A stretch of DNA of 64,000 nucleotides. Origin: Monosiga brevicollis MX1 (lineage: Eukaryota > Opisthokonta > Choanoflagellata > Craspedida > Salpingoecidae). A program made the position numbers and the translations under genes. This document shows, in pieces, positions 41,764-55,600 of this stretch (position 1 is its first letter; every line of letters begins with the position of its first letter). The stretch lies in assembly GCF_000002865.3 (NCBI RefSeq), contig NW_001865052.1:13452-77451 (forward strand), written 5' to 3'. Under the pieces are notes generated by a model. The model was not told the DNA's origin, did not search any database, and worked only from the letters and a program-made list of their open reading frames with translations.

Positions 41764-43752
41764 GCCTACATGATGGCGTTGAGCTCTGACATCAACCTGC
41801 GCACGCAATACAAGTGACCAGTTTGTTGAAGTGAGCTGTAATTGACTCTTAACCATGACAAAGGTGGAGCATCTCACATACCCGGGTCCCATAAGAGTCG
41901 GAGTAGGGCCGTTGAATAAGGATACGCCCTTGTGTTCCCATTTCAGCAGTTCGCCCGCCAAGAGTCGGTGGTTGGGATCCACTGTCAAAGCCTTATCCAT
42001 GAAAGCGACAACAGCTTCTGAACTGCGATCACGCGCGATTCTGCCCAAAGCGCAGAGTCAGACGGCAAGTTGAGTAAACCGTTTGTGCGTGCCGCGGCCC
42101 CGACACGACCACCATGCTTGCAGAGCGCAAGCGAGGAGCCAGCCAGATCAAGATGACACGTACAGGGTATTGAAACGCTGCGAAACTTGACGTTTTTTGT
42201 GGCCTTTAGCAGGTAAGAGGGGGCAGTCCTCCAGCCAAGCGAACGAGTCGGTTCCACAGAGCTGTACGGGGCAACAAAGAACCATCATGATACCAAGCGT
42301 CGAAAAAAAAAAACAGGCCCCCTGTTCAAAAATTGATTGTCGTCAGATCTATCGCCGCATGACAGCTCAAACCACGACCTTTTGAATCTGAATAAACTGA
42401 TAAGTTTCGGCTTTTGTCCGGCCGTCTGCTGAACTCGTGCGACCGTCAAAGAGCGGATCAAGGTTGAAAAGCTCGCCCATCACAACGGCCTGGGTGAATA
42501 CGACGGGTAACATGGGATGGCAAGACACGGAGCGCACAGGAGTCAGTGGTGTGTCACGTCAGTTGAGGAAGGAGAGATCGGGTGGTGAGACAAGGACGAA
42601 TGCCCTACCAAGCTCCACGAGTCAATCTTCTCGGGATACGAGACTTGACCGGCCAGAAGCTCTGGGGGGCGATACCATTGCTGGGCGAGGAGAAAGCCAG
42701 AGCATAGCCGTGAGCCGAGCACGTGTGTGGTCGACAGGCATGGGTAAGTCTCCACTCGTGGCATAGGACAAACGGACCGAGCAGACGAGCGCTGTATGGC
42801 CCTTGCGTTCATTATGAACATCTGGGTGATGGTATTTGGCCAGACCAAAATCGGCCAGCTTGATGACGCCTTGTGCGCTGAGGAGAATGTTTGCAGCTGA
42901 AGGTGACAACGGGGCAAGGTGGCAAGCACGCAATGATGAGCATAGGAAATTCTCGAATGGTGGTGGGTGCAGATGCCTAAAGAATGACAAATGCAAAAGC
43001 AGACATCATACGTTTCAGGTCGCGATGCAAGACGCAATTCTTTTCAAGGTGGTCCAGTCCACGCAGCATTTGCAGGGCCAGTCCTTTGAAGATTGTCGTG
43101 GAGACGGGAGATTTGCGGGATCCGGCGGGCTTTTTGGCTTTGATGGCGGTGAGGATGCGGTTTAAATCATGGTCGACGAATTCGAGTACCATGTAGCAAA
43201 ATTTACCCGACTTTGTGTTCTTCACCTCAGCTGCGCCCCGACCAGAACACGCACACGCAGCGCTGAGTCATGGACATACGCGGCAACAAGTTCGGGCACT
43301 CTTTGTCGGTAAAAAGGAGCGGCAGAGCATGTTGGGGCAAGTACAAACATTCTTTGCTAACGACGGCAACGGATTGCAGTTGCACAATGTTTTCATGGCG
43401 AAGCTGCTTGAGAATCTGGATTTCGCGCAGTGCCGTTTGTGGAAACCCGTTGGCCTCTTGCTCCGTTTTGATCTTTTTCAGGGCCACAATCTGCTGGGTG
43501 GCCACGTGACGACAGCGCTTCACCTCACCATAGGTGCCTTCGCCACCCGTTCCATCGTTAACGGGCGAAAACTTTCTGTGACCCGGCGAACAATGGTGAT
43601 GAGTCTCAACCAACCCCGTCAGACCGTGCGATGGTGGCAAGCCGAGAAAGCTGAGCCGGGACGGAAAAGACGACATACGTGGCGTTGTCAATGCGCGTGA
43701 ACTGAAAAGAAAAGGCTTTTTTACGTTTTGCAGACGGTGCTTCACTAGCCAT
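41764..43752 (-). CDS. CDK9/CDK12-like cyclin-dependent kinase
   Basis: A Ser/Thr kinase of the transcription-associated CDK group, which phosphorylates the RNA polymerase II tail in known members. Exons show the glycine loop GGEGTYGEVKRC, VALKKIK, the cyclin-contact helix GFPQTALREIQILKQL (PSTAIRE equivalent; the GFP-TALRE form is CDK9/12-like), MVLEFVDHDLNRIL, VLHRDLK, AANILLSAQGVIKLADFGLA, QWYRPPELLAGQVSYPEKID, and VMGELFNLDPLFDG. A late exon has FMDKALTVDPNHRLLAGELL. Exon joins in the activation segment and the last exon are not fully resolved. The likely start is the ATG at 43752 (MASEAPSAKRKK); another in-frame ATG lies at 43803. Introns are about 100 nt. The gene converges on the EH-LIM gene. 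Confidence 0.88.
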
Positions 43753-43965
43753 GCTGGCCAGTGCTGTGCTGCTCTGCGCTGCGCTGCGTTTGGAACAGGC
43801 CAATCACCTCCGATGACGACACCAAACGGTACGCCAACCCCTCACGGACCGGTTCCACCACCCTGACGCTTGGATGCTTGTCTAGCCCGTGACGGTAGCT
43901 TTCAACTGGTCTGGACGACTCCTTTCCTGACGCGTATCCTGTGTTCAACTCGTCTCCGTGCAATC

Positions 43966-44100
43966 TCTCCGCCGCTGTGCGGTCCGTCACCGTGCGGTCT
44001 CTCCGCCGCTGTGCGGTCCGTCGCCGTGCGGTCTCTCCGTTGTCGTGCGGTCTGTCCGTCGCCGTGCGGTCTCTCCGTCGTCGTCTGCGCTGCCGTTCGA
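43966..44100. repeat. GTGCGGTCTCTCCG minisatellite
   Basis: Degenerate units of about 18-20 bp (gtgcggtctctccgtcgcc and variants) are repeated about seven times just upstream of the kinase gene, which starts on the opposite strand at 43752. Possibly part of its promoter or 5' UTR. Confidence 0.85.
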
Positions 44101-44247
44101 TCAGCCGTGGATTAAATACACCACAGAAATGATGTCCTCTCTGAAAGACTCTCAAATGCGTACTGTCTCTTGTTGCCTTTTGCTTTCCCTTTGTTACTAA
44201 ACTTTCAAGCATGTCAACGCCTCCTCTCTCTTGTATCCGTCGCTTTT

Positions 44248-44252
<5 letters not shown>

Positions 44253-44341
<89 letters not shown>
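44253..44341 (+). repeat. (CT)n microsatellite
   Basis: About 44 CT units on the plus strand, some 855 bp upstream of the STAND-LRR start. The surrounding 43.8-45.2 kb holds no recognised gene. Confidence 0.95.
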
Positions 44342-44343
<2 letters not shown>

Positions 44344-45195
44344 GATTGTCAGATTTGAAAGGCCGATATCGTCACTGCATTCGTGGTTTGTGTTCTTCAA
44401 GCCTTCGCGTATGCTGAGTTCATCTCTTAAGGTTCATTCGCCTTCTTTCTCTGAGATATAGCTACCCATTGGCCCTCGTCTCTGACTTACTTGTAGAAAG
44501 CATGCGAACAACACTCGCTCTCTCCCTTGTTCATTCTACACCTCTTCAGTACAACCTCGCCAACCTCTCTCTCTCTGAAAGGAAAAAGGTACGACCTCGT
44601 CACCTCCCGCCGCTGCCGTCGCCGTCGCCGCTGCCGGTTGCCATCGTTGTTGGGGCGATCTGCAAGCAGCTTTTATATGCACCAGACAGACGTGGTGTAT
44701 CGGGTCGATCAATGCCCCTCCTCCTCTTTGTGTTTCCCCCCGATCAAAGTCCGGCTCGCTTGGTTTGGTTCACTCATACACCTCACTCGGCTCGCGCGCT
44801 TCTTCCAGGGCCCCTCCTCCGGTGTTCCGCCTAATCCGTGCAACGCCACGCGTAGCATAGCCGTCATCCAAGTGAGACACGACCTTCAAGCAAAAGGACT
44901 CTTCTGAACGATCCCGGGCCTTTGCCTTGCACTTGGCAGGCTCGCTTCCGCTCGGGGCAGGGATTTCTATTGGCCCCGTCGCACCGCACAACCGCCCGCC
45001 TCCCTAACGAGGCCTCTCTGGCCTGCTCCTCCGATATCCGGCATGGTACGCAAGCTTGAGCTGACGGCCGCCTCTTGATCTGCCAGCCGCACTCCTTGGG
45101 GAGATACGATCCAGTTTACACGACCCAGTTTACACGCCACGCCACTGTATCCTCGCAAGCCTATCTGAACCTATCGGGCCCAGGCTCTGAGCGCC

Positions 45196-48100
45196 ATGGC
45201 GTCGGCCACCGGCACCAACACCAACTCTGGCGCCGATGCATCGGGGTGGTGGGCCATTTATCACACTATGCAGGTCAAATATCAGCATGACCTGCTGCCC
45301 CCCAACATGGATCAATTGCTCCTTGAGGTCGGCCAATTCAACGACCTGGTGCGGAATGATGAGATCAAACTGCTGCATGTAGACGCTGGTTCGGATCTCG
45401 GTGCCAGCGCCTTGCTCGCGGCTTGGATTGAAGGCTATGCCCAGCATCTTCTCAGCCGTCAAACCTCGTCGGATCGCACCGTCGCCTTTCACTTTTGCGA
45501 GTGCACCCCATACTCTCATCTTCAACGCACCACACTTTGCAAGCTCATCACCGACCTGGAGCTACAGCTCGGCCAACACGATGCTGCCCCTCTCCACCTC
45601 CTCAATGTCAACGCCCTTATCGCCAGGCTGCAGGCCCTCCTTTCCCGCAATCAGCGACCGGCCATCATCCTCCTGACAGACCTTCAACTCTGGAGCCTCG
45701 GCAGTTCCACCTCGGACCTCACCTGGCTCACTGAGCTCGCGTCTCGGCCCAACACAACCCTCGTACTAGCCACGAGCGAAAGCAAGCTGACGCGTCATTT
45801 TAAGCGAACCCCCGGCTACCACCGCTACCCACTTTTAACGCGTGATCGCAACGCCGTCATGGCTGAAACCGCCGCTACCATGTCCCACGCGCTCGGTACC
45901 TCGGTCCACGTTGGCCAGCTCTTCCCAGTCTTTCAGGAGATCAAGGTCAGTCTGACTCGACTCCGCAGCAACAGCCGTTTCCCTGTGCCTTTTGTGTCGG
46001 ACCGGGCGCATGCGAGGGAGGAAGGAGACTTGTCAGACGATCGCTTGCGCCTCTTCTTGTCCATCTTGACCCTTTGTATATTCTAAGGGTGTCTTGCAAG
46101 CGAGGGCAATCCGAAGAGTATCAGTCACCGGTCCACTCTTGTGGGCGAGCTCGATGCCACCACATCTCATGTGATCCACCTCCCTCCTGCTTCAAACGCA
46201 GGTCAAACGACTTGGCGGGCTTCTTTCCCGCACAGAGTGTCCGACTCTCCAATGGTTTGTGACGCCCCTCATCTCACTCTACTTTTCATAGGATACCCAT
46301 GTAAAAAGTCACCACCGCTCCGCCTCTTCCCTCATCAATAGGAACGTGGCGCGCCTTCTGGCTCGGGCCTCTGCAGCGCTAGCTCTTGGCGAAGAAAAGC
46401 CCTCGCTCCGCACAGATGCTGCCATCCGACATGCGCTTCAGCTTTCGGCTCAACCTAGCCAGCAAAAGCGCATGGAGAGTGTTTTGGATGCCGTTCTTGC
46501 GACGCACAACTCCGTCCGCCGGTTTGTAGGCCGCCATCAGATGCTTGTACTTTTTGTCAAAAATGAGCTTACACTGCATGTTAACCCTATGCGCAGCGAC
46601 CTGATTCAAGTCTTGGCAATCATCGCTGCCACCGCAACGGGTGCCTCACCAGCTGAGCTGTCTCTATTGCTCGGACCCGACCCTTTGACATTGCGCACAA
46701 CAGTATGATGCAGTGCAACACCCTAAGCCAGACCATACAAGCCTCGCAAGCGGATCTTGTTGGCTCGAATCTCACGTCTTTGACTTGACCTTTGTTTCCA
46801 ACCCCCGTCCATCTCGATTAGCTTCTTCTGCCGCTACAACCCCTGCTACAGGGTGACGTCAACGATGTAGTGCCCCTTCATCTGGTTTCACCGCTTTTGA
46901 AATCAGGCATTGCTCACTGGGCAGCTGAGCTCGGGATCGAGGCTGACTGGGCACAGCATTGCCGGTGGCGGTTCGTGGGCGCCACTTTTTTGCCGCGGTG
47001 CCCTCCATGTGTGCCTCTGGCGCCGCTGGCGGCAGCGTGACAAGACTCATCACTTCACCCGCGTTGTCATTTTGCAACTTCAGACTGTTTCTGAGCATTC
47101 GACACCACGAGCCTGAACAGGAACCGCGTTGTGCGTCCGAGCTTCAAGCATGGCCACCGACCCCGGGCCAGGTACGCCAGGCTATTCGCGTGCATGACAC
47201 TCGCAAGACTCTTGCTCGCTCACTTGTAGGCTCTTCTGCCGTGTACTCTGCGCTCGCGTATTAGGCCACTCCTGAAAATGCTATGTTACTCGTGGCCGCC
47301 GCGTCCCCTACGCTAGTTGGCACTGAGCTCAAGTGCGCTTTACGCCACATGTGCTCTCGCACCATCGCACTCACTTCACCATGCGTGGTCACTCATGTTT
47401 ATCCACCACTTCTCCTTCTTAGTTTTGCGGACATGACCAAGTTGGCCACGCCATCGGCGTTTGAGGAGCTCATGCAGGTGCTGCGTTTGCATCGAGCATT
47501 TAAATCCATCGAGTATGTTTTTATTTGTTTCACCCCTCCCCAACACGCACACGCACGCATCAAACTTACCCGTCGAGGCTTTTCCATTCATTGTCGCATG
47601 TGAATGCTTTATTATTCTCACACCGACTCACACCCGTCTGCATCGGCGCGTGAACCGTGTACATATAAGTCTAAGTGGGATTGGCTTCAACGATGACCAG
47701 GCGGCGACCCTTGCACAAAATTTGCAAATGTGTCCCAAGTTGGAGTCTGTGCGGTTCGTAAAGTCTTCGCATTGCTGTCGCGCCTCGACAAGTCATGTCT
47801 CATGTCCAGGCTCTTTTTTCTTTTTCTTCAACTTTTTTTTTACCTCATCCGCAATAAAAAATGGCAAATACAGGTTACACAAAAACCATATCACGCGTAC
47901 TGGAGCCATGGCCATGGCCCTGCATCTACCAGCTCGTGCCTTGGTGAGAATTGTTTTGCGATGACAAATTGACCTGGGCCTATACTCGCCGCAGGTACTG
48001 ACGCTCGGCACCACCCTTCTTCAGGTATCTGGCGTTGAGGAGTGGAAGCGAGCTTCTGTGCTGGTAGCCATTCGAGAAGGCACTGCCAGCGAACTTTGCC

Positions 48101-49534
48101 TGGATGAGAACATGATTCTGCCTCCCCCCATTATCAATTTCCTGGGCAATGCGCTGGCCTCTTGTGAAGCCGTCACCCGCATCACGTCAGTCTCCGCATC
48201 CAAGTCATGTTCAGACGTGATACGACTGCTAACGTTTGCCACGCATGTCTTTTGTGGGTTTAAAATGCCACAGGCTGGTTCGCCAGACGCTAACAGACGA
48301 CCAAGCAACAGCACTTGGACACGCTATGGCGCGCATGCCAAGCCTTACGCACCTCAAGTCAGGATGTGTTGCGCTGTGTTCTGTCATGCCTGCGTTTGTC
48401 CAACGCTTTCATCTCATCTTGCTGTTAAACGCTTGTATCTCATATAGATGGAGCAATTGTGGCTTGAACAACAACGGGGTCCTTGCCCTCTGTGATGACC
48501 GACACAATGCATTGCGTCTGCGCCAGCTCGAGTATGTGGCAAGCGTGGGGCCAACGGTGTACCCATACCTGTTCAAGTACATGCCCGATTCTCCACGATG
48601 CTGACGTAGTTTTGATGCGCTCGTTGTGCACTATCGTAGCTTGTCTCAGAATAAACTGCGAGACGATGTTGGTGCTGCCCTCGGCCGGTGTTTGAAGGGA
48701 GCCAGCCCCTTGACACATCTCAAGTAGGTAGCATGTGCCCACGAATGTTTCTGTCTGGTCTGGGTTTTGCTGCTGCTCCCTATCGCCTGAAACCCCTGCT
48801 GTGAGCATTCTCCCACTGTGTCAAAAGGCCCTCTCTGACTTGTTTGTGAAATGCCGCTCCTTATTTACAACACTTTCAAATGCAGTTTGGCGGACAACCT
48901 TTTGCAAGACAAGGGTTCGCGAGGGCTTGGCGATGCGCTCAAGAACAACACAAATCTGAAAGTGCTCAAGTGGGGGACTTGCCAAGGCCCGCCACCCACA
49001 CCTGACAGTGCATTGCTGCGCTCTAAAATACAGCTCACTGCGCGTGGTTCTGCTCGATTGCACGCTCTTGGCTGACAGCTTGTCTCGGAACAAATATATT
49101 ACGCAGATGGGCGTTCGCTTCCTCTGCGAAGGCCTCAAGTCCAATACGGGGCTGCGCCTATTTGCGTTCGTTCTGTTGCGACCCCCCTAAATACCTGTGC
49201 TCGTATCTGAATCCATGTGCATGAACAGATGTAAGCAGGTGCGCTCACAGAATTTTTCACCTTTTTTAGATTTGTCGACAATATTGGCACTGGGGATGCT
49301 GGAGCCCTGCAGTTTGCAGAAGCTCTTCGTCACAATCGAAGCCTTGAGGAGCTCGAGTAAGCTGGCGCACGTTGCTTTGAGCATTTTCACCGTAGTCAGG
49401 AGGTATCTTGCAGCTCACGTTGTGCCTTGGACCTGTCTTCCCCACCTAGTATACATGGCAACAATATCGGCCCAGTGGGCCTGAATGCTTTACAGGACGC
49501 CGCGCAAAATTGGCCCGGTCATCTCCAAGTTTAA
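45196..49534 (+). CDS. NLR-like protein: STAND NTPase region plus leucine-rich repeats
   Basis: The first exon (45196-45945) encodes a NACHT/NPHP3-like NTPase segment. The P-loop position reads VDAGSDLGASALLAAWIEGY and lacks the Lys of GKS. After it come AFHFCECTPYSHLQRTTL and a Walker B-like IILLTDLQLW. Later exons include a winged-helix-like stretch, VLAIIAATATGASPAELSLL. From about 47.4 kb the gene is built of short exons of mostly 84 nt, phase 2, each one 28-residue ribonuclease-inhibitor-type LRR. Examples are LSGIGFNDDQAATLAQNLQM, LTDDQATALGHAMARMPSL, LNNNGVLALCDDRHNALRL, LADNLLQDKGSRGLGDALKN and NIGTGDAGALQFAEALRHN. The last exon starts at 49450 and ends with GHLQV and a stop at 49534. 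The STAND-plus-LRR order is that of animal NLR sensors and plant analogues. ATP binding is doubtful given the altered P-loop. Middle exons (46.7-47.4 kb) are not resolved. Confidence 0.8.
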
Positions 49535-49937
49535 GCCCTCTACAAGTTTCACATGTCATTTCTCAGCTGCTACCAACATTCAATTTACATCTGATCGACC
49601 TGGCTGCCTTTTGTGCTGTTTCTTGCTACTTGATATCGCCCACCATAACCCCCCGAACCACAGCAATTCCAGATTCTATTATAATCTTCTATCAAGAAAC
49701 ATCCAACATACAGACAAGTTCGCCAAGCTGCACGCGTGCATACACACTTCAAAACTCATGCGGCCATGGCATTGAGGTGCAACAGGGCAAACCAACAAAT
49801 CTCGACGATTAATCAAACAAAAATGTACCAACGTTCTTCTTCCGTCTGAGTCTCAGCACATGCATCGGGCACCAATTGGGCACAAATGTTGACTGAAGCT
49901 AATGAAATAATCTTAAAGTGACCAATCCAAAGTGTAA

Positions 49938-52655
49938 CTACTTGGGAGGAGGGCACTCCTCCAATCCTTCCAAAAAGTCAATGCATTTATCCAAGGCATC
50001 ATCGGCGTTGCGATGAGAGAAGCTGAAGATTTCCCAAAGTCGCGCTTCCACGTTCTCAATCTGTCAAGATGGTTCAGCCCACAGTGAGAAAAAAACGTAC
50101 AACTCGCAATCACCATGAACACGCAACAACAACAACAACAATAACAGCAACAACAACAGCAACAACAACAACAACAACAACAAGCTCTGCAGTCCTAAAG
50201 CAATATGAAATACCAAACCCAGCGTGATGCAAACTCAAAACATTCTCAAGCTGGCACGAAGCAACGTACGTCGGTCAAATGCTTTTCCAAATTCTGCAGG
50301 CGCAACTGCAATTGAGAAGCTTGGCCGGCCGATTGTGGCCGACGAAGCGGAGAGTGGTCGCGCTTACTGCTGCCACCCCTATTGCTGCGATGCATATGTG
50401 GTGCTTGATGCTGCGGCAAGTGTATGTGTTGGTGCTGGGGCAAAAATGATCCATCGGAGTAGGAAGGCACGCCAAGCACGTATTCATGCATGCCCGACTT
50501 GGGGCGCGACATGTGGGTCATGGATAGATCTGGGCGCCCGTAATGTGATGCAGCGTCTGCTTGCTGGCGCACCTCGTCGTGGTGGCGGCTCAGTGGGGAG
50601 CCTTGGCGTGCGTCCAAATGCATGGGCGACATGACTGTGTGACCGCGATTTGGAGGCCGGGGCAAGGAACCTCGCGTTGGAACAGAAGGGCCGTGGTCAT
50701 GAAACCCAAAGGAGAAGTAAGATGCTTTGTCCATGCTTGAGTCGTTGCTTGACACGGATGAAGTGGTTTCAGAGCGCGTCCGTATAGGACTCTCTCGGCG
50801 CACGGCCACAATATTAGCATGAGAGCGACGCCGCGATCGACCACCCGCGTTGACGCTTCGCACACGTGTGTCCACGCCCATAGCCTCAGCTTCGTGGCGC
50901 AAATCCAACTCGACATCATCGATAGGAATGAGAGCGTTATCCTGAGCCATCTGTAGACAGGATCAGACGCAGGCCACAAGGACAAGAGTCAGATGGAGGC
51001 CAAAGACGGCAATGAGCAGGCAAGAAAGGTAATTTTTGCTCAGCAGTGCGTGGGTCTGCATGAATGCTTGACACTCACCTGGGTCGTGATTGGAGCAGAA
51101 TCGTCGATGCGAAGGGAAAAGCTATACATGGAACGCTGTGCGACCATGCACAAGCATCACGCAGATCCCCAAATCGTGAGAATGCCAACGCGGATCAGCG
51201 CGGTGCGGTAGGCGCTTCTGGTCTTGATCAACCGTGACAAGTAGCGTGTTGAGAAAACGATGAACATACCCGTGACAAGCTGGGATGACGTCGACGATGA
51301 ATTTTACGCCACCAAGCTTGTACCTTGTGCGTGGCCGTCAGAACCTTGACCTCCCGCTGGCGGCAGATGTCACGCACGGCTTTGCGATCACTGCTGCTCA
51401 TGACCTTGAACACTTGAACCTTTAGCAATTTGCTCACAAACTGATAAGCAGGCCACGGCCAATTATCGTGTGGCAAAAAGTTGACAACACTGCGCGGGAT
51501 GTTCTCGCACGGCACGAAGATCTCGGCTTGTTGAAGTTGATGAAAGTGCTGCAGGTTGGCAACGAAAGCAAGTCACATAACGCAAGGTTAAACGTCGACG
51601 GTGACTGGTGAAATATCATTGGGCTAAGCAGAATGAAACCGCCTTGACTTTATTAAGAGAACCCGAGGAATGAGCCTGCCTGGGCATGGCATAGACACGG
51701 TAACAAACATACCATCAACAACATCTCACGGTTCACCGTGCGGTGGGACACTTGGTGCATGAGAACCTCCAGCATGGCCGGTGTGAAAGAATCCAAGCTG
51801 CTGGCCGTCTGCGATATGATGGGTTGGTCATGCAGGTCAAGTTCTCGTGCAGGTGGGTAAAGCAACACGTCAACTGCGCAGCGGCAGAAGCCTGGGCCGT
51901 ACCTTCACAATCAGCTGGTGATAACTGTTGAGCGTCTCGTAGATGTGCAGCGCAGCATGACGCATGCCCACCGGAGTGATAACATCCTTGAGATTTTCAG
52001 CCAACATTTCAATGCGACCGTTGCCCCATTTACGAATGGCAGCACCGTTGCCGTTGCGCAGGGCCTGAGCAGACAAAAGACTCTAGAAACACGATAATGG
52101 ATGACACAACCATCCCAGAAAGCAGGGGCAGCATGCGAACCATGAGAAGGAAGGTGGGCGTGTGGGATCCGCAGGTGATCGCTGAGAGGCGAAGCCAAGA
52201 TGGGGAAGATGAATACACGAGGCTTGTTGGGGCACACCTCGACTAAATCGACAATCATACGCGGATGGCCAGCGGTGCGATCATCAATCAGCTACAGATG
52301 GGAAGGAAAAGAAGAGGATTGCCAGGGTGAGTAACGGTGATGGCATAGTTTGCGCATTTCCACGAGCGGCTCGGGTCGGAAACAACGAGGCAACAACTAC
52401 TCTGCGAGCAAAACGTACCTTCACTAAAGAAGGTGGCAAATCGGCCGGCCGCACAACCACGCCACTGGGCTCGGCGTTGCTCAAGACGGTCGCCGCCCAT
52501 TTCAGACGAGTTCGCTCAGAAAGCAACCGCAGGTCTAGACGGGTGTTGGTGCGCTCTGCAAATTTGATCAGGTCCAGCACCTCCACGCGCTTGCACGTCT
52601 CCAATGGGTTGGAGAGCACAAACAAAATCAAAGGTTGTAGCAACTGTGCAAAGGC

Positions 52656-52687
<32 letters not shown>

Positions 52688-55600
52688 AGCATGTGTAAGT
52701 TTGAGGCATGCATGGCCAAGACTTTGGTGCAGGTAAAGACCACACGTGCTGGCCGATCATATTTGAAAATGAGCGTACGTGATCTTCACGGGAGTCGCAG
52801 AGTCGAGCCAGTTCGTAGAGGAGCAACCAGCCACCATCGTGTGCAACATCCACCGAGTTGTGAAAAAGTCGCATCACAAGAAAAGTAGGATACTCGTCGG
52901 CGTAGCTGGTGACGATCCGAGCCACGATTCGCACAACCAAGACGTCGTTGATGGACACCTCGGGAAGCTGCAGACAACACACAGCCAGGCACATCAGCAC
53001 TTATCCAAGCCCCAGCTAACAGCGTACATGAACTGCGTGCACACATACCTCGCCCATAGGAAGATCCTCCAAGTGACGCCACAGGCTGATAGGGATGGCT
53101 TTGCAGCCAACCAAGCTATGGTGTGACCAATTAGGGACAGACCAACAATAAGAAGAAGGGAGCAAGGAAGACACTGTCTGATTGTAAAAGCGCACACGCC
53201 ACACATCATAAACACCGACGCACTCTTCGCTTTCTCGATCATTTGGGGCAAGCATGGTTTCAATCCACTTCTCCACGTCAATATCCTTCTTTTTCAGATT
53301 GGTAAAAAGCTATGCCAAAACGCGTTGTTCCAATCAAAAAGCGTCCGTTGGTGAGACGTGCACAAGTAGCGCGCCCATCAGTCTCATCAGGCCACGACAA
53401 ACCTGTTGAAGGATGGCAGCGGCGTATTGCCACTTTTCATCGCTCACGAGAACCATATGTCGTGGGCCAGCATGCTCGCCCTGCGTCTGCTTTCGACGCT
53501 GCGCCTGGTCTCCCACGCGCAACATGGCGCGCTGATCACTGGGAGCAATTACCACGTTCATCCCACGGTCGCGGGCGGCTGCAGCCAAGCACAGACAAAT
53601 TGATCGGCAACACACACACACATACATGTGAGTTGCATGTTCAAAAAGAAAGCCGTGCATAGACTGGAGCCCTTGCAGCCCTTGCCAGCATGGGATGAGG
53701 GCATTCTTGAGTAACCATGCGATAGAGTCAGACTGGAAAGCACGTGGAACGAAGCAGAGCTAGATGTCCAACGTACAGCGCATCAAAGCTGCCGCCAGTG
53801 GGGTTTTGCCGTAGCCGGGTTGTGCGGTCAAAAGGATTGTTCCCCCCTGTACGCCCAGGAGCAAGCCAGAAGACGACGTGAGTTGCGGAATGAGGGCGGC
53901 GTTGAGGCCTGAAAAAGCCCGCGAGGCTGGGTTGGCATTTCGAGTAGGCCCAAAAAAGCGGTGACCAAGCAGCTGCCACGCACGCTATGATTATAAAGAC
54001 GTCCGAGCCAACCGCGAAGGGTTTCCAGCTCGTCTTCGCGACCTGCCATGTACGTGTCTTCTTCCAGACGATCATCATGATCGCTCTTGAGATAGTCAGA
54101 GAGGATGCTGGAGCGGGGGGCTGGTTGAAAGGCTGGCACGGGGTGGGCCTTGCCCTTGAGTGTCAGGGGCTGCAGCGTTGTAAATTCAAAGTCATCTCCA
54201 GCATATTCAGCCACCACGGCCCGCGTGGCCTCATCGATCAAAACGCCTGGACACGACAAGGCCAAGACCAGTGAGCGGCGCGCAAAGTTTAGAGCGACGG
54301 GGCTAGTGCTGCACGACGAGAAGACAAGTGTCCATACTTGATGCCGTGGCCTTGGCCATGAGGCGTGCCGAGAGGTTGACGGCATCGCCAAGAACGGTAT
54401 ATTCATGGCGTTCCTTGGAGCCAACAACACCGCAGAAAACACGGCCGGTGGTCACGCCAACACGCGCAAACACGTGATCACCCAGATTACTGTCCCCCAT
54501 TCGTTTGCACCAGAGGTCGCGGTCGTGAGAAGGTCTGATAGTTGGCGGACGGGCATGATTGGCGGCGAAGACACAATGTGTACCTGATACCAGCTGCCAA
54601 GTCAAGGGCGGCACAGACGGCGCGAACGGGATCATCGCCATGATGCACAAAGGGAGGAAGGCCAAACACACAGAGTGCTAGTAGACCCTTGTCGTCCACA
54701 AGAAGCTTGTTGATGACACCCTCGTAGTTGAAGATGACGCGCTGCAACTCGGTCATGAGCCGCTGGCCAGCCGCCACGGCCTATGGACGAAAAGGATGGT
54801 GCTTTGAGCTGGCTCAGCTTCGGGAGCCAAGACAATCCAAACGAGACAAACCTCTTTGCAGTCGCCACTTGGAGACGGTTCTAATCGTAGCCCGCGAATG
54901 TTGACAAAGACAATGGAGAGCTGTCCATACCCAGCGTGGTGAGTCAGTGACGAGGCAAAACAATAGGCCTCAACGGCGGCGGCGGCGGGCACGTACAGTT
55001 CGCAGTTCGGCGATATGCTCCGCTGTGGAGGCTTCAAGGCGAACACGGGCAACTTTTGGGATGTAGCGAGCCATGTACGGCACCAAGCTGGTGGTTACCG
55101 GGAGCACAGGTGGAGTGCAGTCCGTGATCACGTGCTCGGTATCGACTGAGCGCAGCTTGACAAAACGCTTTAGGTAGTCAATGTCTATTTCAACACCGCT
55201 GTATATGAGCCTCGGCCCGCATATTCGAGCAACCGGGATGGGCGCATGGTGGATCCATGGTCACGACGTGGAAGGCGGATAGGCAGGCACCAAACCTGAG
55301 AAGCCATCAGCGCTGGCATCCACGACCGGATTTGTCAAGGGATCCACCTCGACCAGATCCCCGAGCAAGTCGTGACTCTCTGCATCATTAGAAAGGACAC
55401 GGAAGCCATGAGTACGCATGCACGTGTGTATGAGATCCAAACGCATGGGATCAAAGCGGCAGCTCGCTCGCTTCCCTGGCTTCAGGATACGAGTCAGCAG
55501 ACCGAGTACCGACCTGGAGATAACACGACCTCGCCTGCGATGCTGTTGGCCTCTGCAATTGCAATTTGCTTGAGTGGTTGGCCAGCCAGAACGTACTCCC

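Noticed and set aside
43870-44115. Possible Arg-rich protein upstream of the kinase gene
   Set aside because: The frame is open only because of the minisatellite units and has no domain.
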